From a bacterium (lineage in GTDB: Bacteria > 4484-113 > JAFGCY01): a stretch of DNA of 64,000 nucleotides. Shown piece by piece: positions 26,012 through 33,445 of the stretch. The notes under the pieces were generated by a model. It was given only the letters and a program-made list of their open reading frames with translations. It was not told the origin of the DNA and did no database searches. Location: NCBI GenBank assembly GCA_020849855.1, contig JADZFO010000038.1:44010-108009 (forward strand), read 5' to 3'. Numbering within the stretch: the first letter of the stretch is position 1; each line of letters opens with the position of its first letter. The position numbers and the translations under genes were made by a program.

Positions 26012-26362
26012 ATGTCATCCAAGACCACATCTGCAAAGACGCCTGAGTTTCTGACCGGTCAGGACAAGAAACCCAGTGTCCTGATCAGCCAGGCCGACTA
26101 CTTGTCGCTATTGATCAAAGCTGGAATCACTGATCCCCAGTTATGGCCCCCCGGCAAACAGGACGGCGCGGGCCTGATAGCGCGCATTCGTGAAATCGAG
26201 GCGGCTGAGCTCGCAAGCAGCGGCCGATTTGACTGGGAAGCGCTGAGCCCTGAGCTGCAGGATGAGTATGACGCGGCCTGCAATGCGCTTGACGGCTTAA
26301 TCGACCCCGATGACCAGGGTGAAGATGCGGCAGGCTTCTTTGCCAAGCTCAAGGGTGCCTAA
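26012..26362 (+). CDS. Putative type II antitoxin
   Basis: The ATG at 26012 gives 116 residues; the frame extends upstream but without a better start. It begins with a polar tail, then KPSVLISQADYLSLLIKAG and a long acidic helical half (IREIEAAELASSGRFDWEALSPELQDEYDAACNAL split by a turn). I do not recognise the antitoxin family with certainty. The call rests on the toxin-like gene 2 bp downstream, the small acidic product and the local AT-rich composition. It should bind and neutralise the toxin and repress this promoter. TATTAT at 25998-26003 may be its -10. Confidence 0.65.
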   Translation: MSSKTTSAKTPEFLTGQDKKPSVLISQADYLSLLIKAGITDPQLWPPGKQDGAGLIARIREIEAAELASSGRFDWEALSPELQDEYDAACNALDGLIDPDDQGEDAAGFFAKLKGA

Positions 26363-26364
26363 CC

Positions 26365-26625
26365 TTGTCCTGGGCAGTGCGGCTGAGCAGCCACGCGCAG
26401 CGCGAGTTTCGAAAGCTACCTCGAGACATACAGCCTCGTATTGAAGCGCTTGTACTCTCGCTTGCTGCTGAACCGCGACCACCCGGTTGCCTCAAACTAT
26501 CTGGCACGGCCAACCAGTGGCGTATCAGGCTGGGAGACTACCGTATTAAGTATGAGATCCGCAGCGAAGAGGAGTTGGTCTGGGTGATCTCTGTTGGTCA
26601 GCGCGAAGGTTTCTACGATCGCTAG
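26365..26625 (+). CDS. RelE/ParE-superfamily toxin
   Basis: This 86-residue basic protein starts at TTG 2 bp after the antitoxin stop. Family features are SHAQREFRKLPRDIQPRIEAL at the N-terminus, the central strand WRIRLGDYRIKYEI and the C-terminal VISVGQREGFYDR with the conserved arginine and tyrosine. RelE members cleave mRNA in the ribosome and ParE members poison gyrase. The YRIKYEI plus R...YDR pattern fits RelE better. It was probably acquired together with its antitoxin between the dockerin-like gene and the pur operon. Confidence 0.85.
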   Translation: MSWAVRLSSHAQREFRKLPRDIQPRIEALVLSLAAEPRPPGCLKLSGTANQWRIRLGDYRIKYEIRSEEELVWVISVGQREGFYDR

Positions 26626-26631
26626 CCGAAG

Positions 26632-27333
26632 CTACCAGCCCACGTCGGCGTAGGCGGCGGCGAGGCTGTCGAAGATCCTCTTGCCGTCGGCGCTGCCCAG
26701 CAGGTCCTCCACCGCGTTTTCCGGGTGCGGCATCAGGCCCAGCACATTGCGGCCCTCGGACAGGATCCCCGCGATGTTCTCAACGCTGCCGTTGGGATTC
26801 GCCGCCGGGGTGATGCGGCCCTGCTCGTCGCAATAGCGGAAGGCCACGCGGCGCTCGTCGTTGAGCTTTTTCAGCAGCTCCGGCGGGGCGAAGTAGTTGC
26901 CGTCCCCGTGCGCCAGCGGCACGCGCAGCACATCGCCAATCGCCATCTCGCGGGTGAAGGGGCTGTTCTCGGTCTGGACCTTCAGGTGCGTCCAGTCGCA
27001 GCGGAACTGCAGGCTGTTGTTGCGCAGCAGCGCCCCCGGCAGCAGCCCGGCCTCAACCAGGATCTGGAAGCCGTTGCAGATACCCAGGGTCAGGCCGCCG
27101 CTCTTCGCGTGCTTGGCCACCGCATCCATCGCCGGGGCGAAGCGCGCCACAGCTCCGGTGCGCAGATAGTCGCCATAGGCAAAGCCGCCCGGCAGGATCA
27201 CCAGATCGGCGCCGCCAAGGTTGCTGCTCTCATGCCAGACCGGCACGGCCTCCCAGCCCATCACGTTCTGCGCCATGTACAGCGCGTCGTGATCTCTGTT
27301 CGTGCCGGGGAAGATGATGACTGCTACTTTCAA
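26632..27333 (-). CDS. purQ: Phosphoribosylformylglycinamidine synthase, glutaminase subunit PurQ
   Basis: This 233-residue class I glutamine amidotransferase supplies ammonia to PurL in step four of purine synthesis. Its catalytic triad is Cys86 in LGICNGFQ, His203 and Glu205 in LMPHPENAVED. The N-terminus MKVAVIIFPGTNRDHD is typical. The start codon is TTG with GAGGG upstream, and it overlaps the end of the four-helix-bundle gene by 4 bp. purS lies beyond that gene, so the original purSQ operon appears to have been interrupted. PurL is not in the window. Confidence 0.95.
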   Translation of the reverse strand: MKVAVIIFPGTNRDHDALYMAQNVMGWEAVPVWHESSNLGGADLVILPGGFAYGDYLRTGAVARFAPAMDAVAKHAKSGGLTLGICNGFQILVEAGLLPGALLRNNSLQFRCDWTHLKVQTENSPFTREMAIGDVLRVPLAHGDGNYFAPPELLKKLNDERRVAFRYCDEQGRITPAANPNGSVENIAGILSEGRNVLGLMPHPENAVEDLLGSADGKRIFDSLAAAYADVGW

Positions 27334-27806
27334 TGCTGTCCCTCGGTATGATGTTGTCCCAGCGGCCCAGCTACTGCAGTCCTGTGTCCTGAGTCCTGAG
27401 TCCTGGCTCGAACAGACGACTTCCCACTCAAAGAGCTGCCGCTTGCTGCATCCAGGGATTGGGCCAGGCGCAGGGTCACGCCAGCAACCTCATCGGCTTG
27501 CTTATAGATTCTGGAAAACTCCTTGGAGTCAAGGTGTCCAGTGTCATGTACGACATAAAGCAATGACTGGATTTCAACCGCAGACGCCTTTGAGACGCGC
27601 AGGAAGTATGCGAACTCTTTGTCGGACTTGCGCGCGAAGCCTTCCGCGATGTTTGTCATGGCAGACAAAGCTGCACGGCTAAGCTGGTCCCTCAGAGCGA
27701 ATTGCTTGGCCATGCCGGGGCGGGCAATAAGAAGATGCACTGAGTGCGAGAGCGCTCTGGCGAGCTGCCAGGCCTTCAGGTCTTCAAAGCGACTAACTCC
27801 GGCCAT
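27330..27806 (-). CDS. IVS-type four-helix-bundle protein inserted in the pur operon
   Basis: This 158-residue protein has the diagnostic phrases RFEDLKAWQLARALS, SRAALSAMTNIAEGFARKSDKEFAYFLRVSKASAVEIQSLLY (split here as family signature) and a long final helix. This is the TIGR02436 family, known from 23S rRNA intervening sequences and related to the Avd accessory proteins of diversity-generating retroelements. Such proteins form pentamers that bind nucleic acid. The family domain ends near residue 119. The remaining 39 residues read through a GTCCTGA heptamer repeat and end 4 bp inside purQ. An inverted copy of the repeat lies just upstream, so the gene appears to be a mobile or repeat-associated cassette. 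Confidence 0.88.
   Translation of the reverse strand: MAGVSRFEDLKAWQLARALSHSVHLLIARPGMAKQFALRDQLSRAALSAMTNIAEGFARKSDKEFAYFLRVSKASAVEIQSLLYVVHDTGHLDSKEFSRIYKQADEVAGVTLRLAQSLDAASGSSLSGKSSVRARTQDSGHRTAVAGPLGQHHTEGQH
27379..27406. repeat. Heptamer repeat, left copy (GTCCTGW x4)
   Basis: Four heptamers GTCCTGT, GTCCTGA, GTCCTGA and GTCCTGG lie in tandem within the C-terminal codons of the four-helix-bundle gene. An inverted copy is at 27840-27868. Confidence 0.8.
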
Positions 27807-27839
27807 CTTTTCTATTTCCTCGAGATGAGCCTCTGCTAT

Positions 27840-27868
27840 CCAGGACTCAGGACACAGGACTCAGGACG
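27840..27868. repeat. Heptamer repeat, right inverted copy
   Basis: CAGGAC heptamers in the opposite orientation (CAGGACT, CAGGACA) make the gene between them look bounded by inverted repeats. A degenerate continuation runs to about 27890. Confidence 0.8.
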
Positions 27869-27901
27869 GTCTGGCAGGACGCGGGACGCAGGGCACTCTC
27901 C

Positions 27902-28156
27902 CTAAGCCTCCGTGGACACCTTCAAGGTGTAATCCTCAGTGATGGGATTGGCAAGCAGCTTTTCGCACATTGTGCGCGCCGCCTGCTCAGCAGCAGAGCT
28001 GTCCGGCGCGGTCAGTTTCAGGATCAGGTATTTACCTACCTTGACCTCATTGACGCCCTCAAAGCCCAGATGGCCGAGCGCGCTGAGCACGGCGTCGCCC
28101 TGGGGGTCGAGGATGTCGGCGCGGGGTCGGATATAGACTTCACAAACGAAGTTCAT
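27902..28156 (-). CDS. purS: Phosphoribosylformylglycinamidine synthase subunit PurS
   Basis: This 84-residue protein has the PurS fold, shown by the first strand FVCEVYIRPRADILDPQGDAV and the GFEGVNEVKVGKYLIL segment. PurS bridges PurL and PurQ in the three-protein FGAM synthase used by Gram-positive bacteria, archaea and many others instead of the fused enzyme. TAAAAT ends 8 nt before the ATG, so the transcript has little or no leader. The downstream order is purS, IVS-type gene, purQ. Confidence 0.92.
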   Translation of the reverse strand: MNFVCEVYIRPRADILDPQGDAVLSALGHLGFEGVNEVKVGKYLILKLTAPDSSAAEQAARTMCEKLLANPITEDYTLKVSTEA

Positions 28157-28233
28157 GGCGGGGTATTTTAGCGCGGGAAGAAGCCAGCGCTTTTACAGGC
28201 TTCGCGCGGGTATGGGTGCGGAGGGGCTAAGAA
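28157..28233. other. Short intergenic stretch upstream of purS
   Basis: It holds the purS -10 (TAAAAT on the minus strand near 28165-28170). Nothing else is seen. Confidence 0.4.
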
Positions 28234-28342
28234 CCGGAGCGCAGACATCCATGTCTGCATTCTTTAAAGCAGAGGCATTGTCGCAAAGCAAGGGAAGTGG
28301 CGAGAGCTTCACGGAATGCAGACATGGATGTCTGCGCTCCGG
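28234..28342. repeat. Perfect inverted pair of 29-bp palindromic repeats
   Basis: Bases 28234-28262 and 28314-28342 are exact reverse complements. Each copy is itself palindromic (GCAGACATCCATGTCTGC core with CGGAGC and ATTC flanks). The 51-bp interior shows no gene. Tail-to-tail pairs of palindromes like this resemble REPIN or BIME units. It lies between purS and the biotin carrier gene. Confidence 0.85.
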
Positions 28343-28387
28343 CAGCTAGCAGCGTGTTCGAAACGCGCTCCGGCAGGCAGGAGCGGC

Positions 28388-28924
28388 CTAGGCCGGCGGG
28401 TCGATCTCAAACAGCACGTCGCCGGCCTGCACGCTGTCGCCAACCTTCACGTTGACCGCCTTCACCGTGCCCTCCACCGTGCTTTGCAGCTCGTTCTCCA
28501 TCTTCATCGCTTCCAGCACCATCACGATCTGGCCCATCTCGATCGGGTCGCCCACCTTGATCGAGAGGCCCAGGATCTTGCCGGGCATCGGGCTTTGCAT
28601 CTTCGTGTCGCCGCCGCCGCCGCCGTGGCCGTGGCCGAACTCCTCCAGCAGGCGCTCCAGCTGCTCCTGCTGCGGGTTCTTCAGGTCCGCCCTGAAGGTG
28701 CGGTTGTCGTGCACCACCTCCACAATGCGGCCCTTCTCCTGGTGGAACTCATAGAAGCCCACCTGGTCGTTGATCGCCAGGGTCAGGCTGCCGGGCTTGC
28801 GCTCGATCAGCTCCAGGCGCACCTCACGGCCGCCGAGCTCGGCGATGAACCAGCCCTCGCGCTCGGGGTGGACCCGAAGCTCGACTTCCAGGCACTCATC
28901 ATTGATGCAGGTAAAGATCTTCAT
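28388..28924 (-). CDS. Biotin carboxyl carrier protein
   Basis: This 178-residue protein starts at MKIFTCINDEC with a purine-rich ribosome site. The C-terminal biotinyl domain carries the biotin lysine K141 in LEAMKMENE and the LPAP-like MQSPMPGKILGLSIKVGDPI. The N-terminal 90 residues are a beta-rich domain with GFYEFHQEKGRIVEVV, as in the carrier subunits of acyl-CoA or pyruvate carboxylases rather than the short AccB. A histidine/glycine linker GHGHGGGGG joins the two. The biotin carboxylase gene lies 78 bp upstream in the same direction, and no carboxyltransferase is adjacent. Confidence 0.88.
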   Translation of the reverse strand: MKIFTCINDECLEVELRVHPEREGWFIAELGGREVRLELIERKPGSLTLAINDQVGFYEFHQEKGRIVEVVHDNRTFRADLKNPQQEQLERLLEEFGHGHGGGGGDTKMQSPMPGKILGLSIKVGDPIEMGQIVMVLEAMKMENELQSTVEGTVKAVNVKVGDSVQAGDVLFEIDPPA

Positions 28925-28935
28925 ACTTTCTCTTG

Positions 28936-28997
28936 TTGGGGCCGCAGAAATGCCGCCCGCTTTCGGCATGCCAGAAGGGCCGCATTTCTGCGGCCCC
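28936..28997. repeat. Large hairpin between biotin carboxylase and carrier genes
   Basis: GGGGCCGCAGAAATG and CATTTCTGCGGCCCC form a 15-bp perfect stem around a 32-nt interior that is itself partly palindromic. It is within an operon and may tune the carrier-to-carboxylase ratio. It resembles the GGGGCGGG hairpins at 15311 and 55022. Confidence 0.75.
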
Positions 28998-29002
28998 TAC
29001 AA

Positions 29003-30532
29003 CTATCGCGGCAGGTAACTCGTCGCCCCCAGGCGGCCGACGATGGACCAGCGCCGGCCAGCCTCGCGGTCAGCGGCCTGGTTGCTCTTGATCAGGGCCG
29101 TGCGCTCCAGGAAGTACTCCAGCGCGGCGGCCAGGGCAATGTGCTCAATATTGGCGTGCTCGCCGGGGCTGCGCACCATGTTCGCCACCGACTCATCCGA
29201 GAAATGCTCCTCGATAAAGCCGGTGTGGAAGTCCCCGCCGGTGAAGACCGGGTGCTCGAACACATAGCGGTGGAAGGGGATCGTCGTCCGCACGCCGGTG
29301 ATGATGTACTCGCTCAGCGCGCGGCGCATCTTCAGGATCGCGTCCTCGCGGTCGCGGCCATAGCAGATCAGCTTGGCCACCATGCTGTCATAGTGGCTGG
29401 GGATCGTGAAGCCCTCATAGGCGCAGGAGTCCAGGCGCACGCCACCGCCCGCCGGCGGGATATAGCGGTTGATCCGCCCCAGCGCCGGCACGAAGCCCTT
29501 CAGCGGGTCCTCGGCGTTGATGCGCGCCTCGATGGCCCAGCCGCGCAGCTGCACGTCCTCCTGCTTCACCGACAGCGGCATCCCCGCCGCCACGCGGATC
29601 TGCTCGCGCACCAGGTCCACGAAGCTCACCAGTTCGGTCACCGGGTGCTCCACCTGCAGGCGCGTGTTCATCTCCATGAAGTAGTAGCGCCCCTGCTTGT
29701 CCAGCAGGAACTCCACCGTGCCGGCGTTGTAATAGCCGGCGGCCTTGGCCAGGCGCACCGCCACGCTGCCCATCTCTTCGCGCAGCTCGGGGGTCAGCGC
29801 CGGGCTGGGCGCTTCCTCAATCAGCTTCTGATGGCGGCGCTGGATGGAGCAGTCGCGCTCGCCCAGGTGGATCACATTGCCGTGGCGGTCGCCCATCACC
29901 TGGAACTCGATGTGCTTGGGCTGCTCCACATAGCGCTCGATGAAGATGCTGTCGTCGCCGAAGGCGCCGCGGGCCTCGTTCTTGCAGCTTTGCAGCAGGC
30001 GCGCCAGGTCGTCCATCTTGCGCACCACGCGCATGCCGCGTCCGCCGCCGCCCGCCGCGGCCTTGAAGATGATCGGGAAGCCGATCTCCCTGGCCAGCTC
30101 CACCGCCTGGGCCTCATCCACCGGGCCGTCGGAGCCGGGGATCAGGGGGATGTTGGCGCTGCGGGCGATCTCCTTGGCCTTGACCTTGTTGCCAAGGTCC
30201 AGGATGGCCTGCGGGCTGGGCCCGATAAAGGTGATCCCGTTGTCCGAGCAGGCCTGCGCGAAGGCGGGGTTCTCGGACAGGAATCCATAGCCCGGGTGCA
30301 CGGCGTCAACCTTGAACTTCTTGCAGATCGAAAGGATCAGCGGGATGTTCAGATAGGTCTCGGCGGGCGTGGCGCCGGGCAGTTCCTCGGCGAAGTTCGC
30401 CAGGACGATATGCAGGGCGTTGGCATCCGCCTCGCTGTAGATCGCTACGCTCTCGATGCCCATCTCGCGGCAGGTGCGGATGATCCGCACTGCGATCTCG
30501 CCGCGGTTGGCCACCAGAATGCGCTTAAACAT
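29003..30532 (-). CDS. accC: Biotin carboxylase subunit of an acyl-CoA or pyruvate carboxylase
   Basis: This 509-residue ATP-grasp enzyme carboxylates biotin on the carrier protein using bicarbonate and ATP. Seen are the N-terminus FKRILVANRGEIAVRIIRTCREMG, the VHPGYGFLSENPAFAQAC block, the glycine-rich ATP loop AAAGGGGRGMRVV, FIERYVEQPKHIEFQV, the catalytic EMNTRLQVEHPVTE and the ARINAEDP motif. It is about 60 residues longer at the C-terminus than E. coli AccC (which is near 450), ending in a non-conserved tail. It is followed by the biotin carrier gene in one operon. The substrate depends on a carboxyltransferase located elsewhere. Confidence 0.93.
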   Translation of the reverse strand: MFKRILVANRGEIAVRIIRTCREMGIESVAIYSEADANALHIVLANFAEELPGATPAETYLNIPLILSICKKFKVDAVHPGYGFLSENPAFAQACSDNGITFIGPSPQAILDLGNKVKAKEIARSANIPLIPGSDGPVDEAQAVELAREIGFPIIFKAAAGGGGRGMRVVRKMDDLARLLQSCKNEARGAFGDDSIFIERYVEQPKHIEFQVMGDRHGNVIHLGERDCSIQRRHQKLIEEAPSPALTPELREEMGSVAVRLAKAAGYYNAGTVEFLLDKQGRYYFMEMNTRLQVEHPVTELVSFVDLVREQIRVAAGMPLSVKQEDVQLRGWAIEARINAEDPLKGFVPALGRINRYIPPAGGGVRLDSCAYEGFTIPSHYDSMVAKLICYGRDREDAILKMRRALSEYIITGVRTTIPFHRYVFEHPVFTGGDFHTGFIEEHFSDESVANMVRSPGEHANIEHIALAAALEYFLERTALIKSNQAADREAGRRWSIVGRLGATSYLPR

Positions 30533-30588
30533 GCGCTTCCCTCAGCATGGGCCTATTGTACCTGTTGGGCTGCCGGCGCCCTTGCACT

Positions 30589-30897
30589 CGGACCGCCGGC
30601 TGCCAGCCGGCCTCTTCATGGAGCGCGGGACAATAGTCCCGTATCTTCCGGACCGCCGGCTTTGGCCGGCATTCTTCGCTGGGGAGCGCGGGACAATTGT
30701 CCCGTATCTTGCGGAACGCCGGCTGCAAGCCGGCCCTACCCCCGGAGCGCGGACACCCTGTCCGCATCTTCGCTAGGACCGCAGACTTCAGTCTGCATCT
30801 CTCGGACCGCCGGCTTTAGCCGGCATTCTTCGCTGGGGAGCGCGGGACCTCAGTCTGCATCTTCAATTGGAGCGCGGACACCCTGTCCGCATCTTCT
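30589..30897. repeat. Array of ten 28-33-bp palindromic repeats with interchangeable stem words
   Basis: Units begin at about 30590, 30620, 30650, 30683, 30713, 30744, 30776, 30804, 30837 and 30869. Each starts GGA[GCA]CGC and usually ends [CA]TCTTC, with a self-complementary centre that differs between units: GCCGGCT..AGCCGGC, GCGGGACA..TGTCCCG, GCGGACA..TGTCCGC, GCAGACT..AGTCTGC. The unit at 30837 joins the left arm of one word to the right arm of another (GCGGGAC with GTCTGC), as expected from recombination or conversion. Related units continue to about 31120, inside the next reading frame. Confidence 0.85.
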
Positions 30898-30924
30898 CCC
30901 CCCCGCGCGTTACAATCCCCCCAG

Positions 30925-31914
30925 ATGTCCACTGCCCAGCTCAGCCGGCAGCTACTCACCAGAGGCCGCGCCTCGCAGCTCTCCGCGCGGAAGGTCGCGG
31001 CTGCGCCGCGCGCTGGGAACGCCGGCTGCCAGCCGGCCTCTTCTCACAGTAGCAGCGCGGCCCTGTCCGCGCGTTCTCCGGCATTCAGTGTTCGCCAGCT
31101 GCAAGCCGGCGCTACCCCCTGGCACCTCGGCATCCAGTCCGGCCCGCAGCTGTTGGTGCAACGCGCTGCCGGGCCCAAAGGACTCCTTTGGCCGGCGTCG
31201 ACAGGCCGCGTTGAGCTTGCGAAACGCGGAAGCTCCGCAGGCCGCTTCAGCTTCATCGGCACCGTCGCCGCGACCGACATGAGCCGCGCAACTGACAGCC
31301 GCGAAGCCGGCCGTGTGGGCGTCTTCGGCAGCGCGCTGAGTTATGGCGGCAGCTATGGGCGAGTGACGAACGAGGCGATTGGACGCGATGTGAATCCGCT
31401 GGGGAGAGGAGACGGGAATGCGTACTTAGGTGGTAGTCTAAATTTTGGAGGTATTTATCCGGTCCTGCCCAAGCCAGGCAGCGCAGCTGTTAGCGCGGGT
31501 TGCAGGCAATGCCAGAGTGCAACCTCCGAAGAAGCGGTCATGAACGGCACTGCCGTCAGAGGTAATAGCGTCAACAATGGCTTTGAAGCGCACTTCTGGC
31601 GTTGTCCTCCAAATTGCGATTTCGTTTATAGAGATGGGCTATTTGTGATTTGCTATTGTCATCAGGGAATCCCACAGCCGAAGCCACCAATCTCAGGAGG
31701 AGGAGGAGGAGGTGGTGGCCAGCCACCAGGCGGAGGCCCGTGGCCACGGCCCTACCCGGGACCTGGAGCACCACCGGACGGGCCCTCTCCTTGTGAAAAA
31801 TGCATGATTGAGTATCTTGCGAGCGACCGATCATATGAGGATTACATGACGATGATTAGGTGCATGGCTGAGTGCCTTGAGGAGGAAATCAGTGAATCAA
31901 GTGGCAATAAATGA
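30925..31914 (+). CDS. Hypothetical Cys/Gly/Pro-rich protein in an RHS-associated region
   Basis: The frame of 329 residues is open from 30925, with TACAAT 8 nt upstream, but roughly the first 90 codons run through palindromic repeats (GNAGCQPAS-type peptides). The true start may therefore be a later ATG such as 31278. The C-terminal half looks genuine and is AT-richer. It has cysteine pairs in FWRCPPNCDF and VICYCHQ, an eight-glycine and proline-rich linker, and a final domain with CEKCMIEYLA and MIRCMAECLEEEI. I recognise no family. Its position ahead of an RHS/YD fragment suggests the C-terminal tip of a polymorphic-toxin-like protein, but this is inference. Confidence 0.4.
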   Translation: MSTAQLSRQLLTRGRASQLSARKVAAAPRAGNAGCQPASSHSSSAALSARSPAFSVRQLQAGATPWHLGIQSGPQLLVQRAAGPKGLLWPASTGRVELAKRGSSAGRFSFIGTVAATDMSRATDSREAGRVGVFGSALSYGGSYGRVTNEAIGRDVNPLGRGDGNAYLGGSLNFGGIYPVLPKPGSAAVSAGCRQCQSATSEEAVMNGTAVRGNSVNNGFEAHFWRCPPNCDFVYRDGLFVICYCHQGIPQPKPPISGGGGGGGGQPPGGGPWPRPYPGPGAPPDGPSPCEKCMIEYLASDRSYEDYMTMIRCMAECLEEEISESSGNK

Positions 31915-32074
31915 TGGCACCTTCGCTTTCTCCACGAGCAAGGCATGAAAGTCGTTTCCCAGTATGGCTAGTCCGGACCACGAGATTGGGCCAGCAGAAC
32001 TGCCATTGCTGTAGAGTAGGAAGGTGGTAAGAGTGGATTGAGCATCACATTTAGGGCATTGGAGTCAGGAGAGG
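31915..32074. other. Short AT-rich intergenic region
   Basis: No gene was seen. It contains the AGGAGAGG ribosome site of the next gene at its end. Confidence 0.4.
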
Positions 32075-32629
32075 ATGAGAACAGAAATTTTCAAACTAAC
32101 CGCAATTTGGGGAATGCTGGGATTCATAGTGGCCATGGTAGGCTGTCCATCGCGTGAGTCACCGAGTGTAATAGGGAGTACCAACTTTAAGACAAAAGTA
32201 GATGCCGCACTGAAGGAGCTGAAAGAGAACACACCGGAAGCTTACAGCGTTGTTCAGCAATACCTGGGTCGTATCGAAGAAGGTTTCCCTTCTCGAGTGT
32301 TGGCGCATACGACACCCACCGTTGCCTATGTCAGCGGTGAAGTTGCAAACCACTCAACAGTCTGGCTTGCAGGGGGAATTGCTCATGAAGCTTACCATTG
32401 CAAACTCTACATAGACTATAAGTCGCTGCACGGTGTCCCGGTGCCGGAGAGTGTTTTCGCACAGCGAGAGGCAGAGCAACGATGCAACGCTTTCCAGCTT
32501 GAAGTCCTGCGTGCCCTTAATGCACCCGAGTCTGAAATCAAGTATATGGAGTCGCAGGATGGAACCCATGGAGACCTAAATGGCGATGGGTGGTCAGATG
32601 ATAAAGATCGCAAACTGCAGGATTGGTAG
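32075..32629 (+). CDS. Lipoprotein with HExxH zincin-like motif
   Basis: This 184-residue protein has a signal peptide ending in MVGC (Cys24) and a strong AGGAGAGG ribosome site. H104-E105-x-x-H108 (GIAHEAYHCKLY) followed by E132/E134 in AQREAEQRCNAFQ has the spacing seen in small gluzincin-type metallopeptidases. An EF-hand-like DLNGDGWSDDKD lies at the C-terminus. It is small for a full protease and could be an immunity-related or surface-processing enzyme. The gene is AT-richer than its surroundings and sits inside the RHS/repeat zone, so horizontal acquisition is likely. Confidence 0.7.
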   Translation: MRTEIFKLTAIWGMLGFIVAMVGCPSRESPSVIGSTNFKTKVDAALKELKENTPEAYSVVQQYLGRIEEGFPSRVLAHTTPTVAYVSGEVANHSTVWLAGGIAHEAYHCKLYIDYKSLHGVPVPESVFAQREAEQRCNAFQLEVLRALNAPESEIKYMESQDGTHGDLNGDGWSDDKDRKLQDW

Positions 32630-32638
32630 CTGCTCGTT

Positions 32639-33130
32639 ATGCACAGCAATGGCAACACCGTCACTTATGCCTACGACAGCATGGGCCGGGTGGCCACCCT
32701 GACCCCGGCGCAGGGCAGTAACTACCGCACAGAGTACCTCTACAACGAGAACGGTTCTGTCGCCACGGTGAAGATCTATGTCAGCGGCAGCAACATTGAC
32801 ACGACCTATTCCTACGACACCACCAGCGGTAAGCTGACCCAGCGCAATGATCCGCCGCGCTCCGGGGCCAACATCCGCATCACCTACGGCTATGACGCCG
32901 CCGGGAGACTGGAGACCGAGACGGTGACGCGCGAGAGCGGCGGGGCGACGAACCTGTACAAGACGACCTATGCCTACAGCTATATCGCCGCCGGCAGCGG
33001 TGGAGGGCACGAGATCCTGCGCACTGAGCAGACTTACTCGGGCGTCCCTAGACCGGCGAGCGCTTGCGCGAGGCGGCATCTCCGCTGGCGGCGCAGCCGC
33101 ATTCCTTCCGTGCGAGGCGCGCAGCGCTGA
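32639..33130 (+). pseudogene. RHS/YD-repeat fragment
   Basis: Codons up to about 33047 give clear YD repeats (YAYDSMGRVATLTPAQGS, YSYDTTSGKLTQRNDPP, YGYDAAGRLETETV), the core shell of RHS and tc-toxin proteins. No signal peptide or toxin tip is present. The frame then enters GGCGCAGCC-rich repeats and ends in arginine-rich nonsense. It is about one tenth of a normal RHS protein and is therefore a remnant or a displaced cassette. Two genes of unusual composition precede it. Confidence 0.75.
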
Positions 33131-33215
33131 GCGCGGCCTCCGTTGCTGCGCAGTTCGGAGAGAAGTCATGCCATGGCGGGCGGCGGATGGCGGATGCGGC
33201 GTAGATGCCCGCGCT

Positions 33216-33330
33216 CCGACAGGAACAAGATGCCGGCTAAAGCCGGCGTTCCGACTGGGAGCGCCCGGCTGGGGGCGCCAGACAGAGTCTGGCGTGATCC
33301 ATACGCCAGCCCATGGCTGGTACCTATCGG
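33216..33330. repeat. Cluster of three palindromic units
   Basis: GATGCCGGCTAAAGCCGGC (33230s), GCGCCAGACAGAGTCTGGCG (33270s) and ACGCCAGCCCATGGCTGG (33303-33320) are further members of the stem-word family, here with different flanks. Confidence 0.7.
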
Positions 33331-33345
33331 AGCCGTTCGGGATTT

Positions 33346-33407
33346 CTTGGTGTCTTTGTGCCTTTGTGGTTGAGGATATATAACCACCAAGATACCAAGA
33401 CACGAAG
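33346..33407. repeat. Imperfect inverted repeat of the AACCACnAAGACAC intergenic motif
   Basis: Arms 33346-33371 and 33382-33407 are AT-rich, mostly complementary and separated by GAGGATATAT. The same motif (ACCACAAAGGCACAAAG) occurs at the left edge of the two direct repeats at 57619 and 59077. Confidence 0.7.
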
Positions 33408-33445
33408 TGGACTTGTTGGACTTCCCGCGATTTGGTGGACACCAG

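Noticed and set aside
28316..31282. Plus-strand open frame of 988 codons
   Set aside because: It runs antisense through the biotin carrier and biotin carboxylase genes and then through the repeat array.
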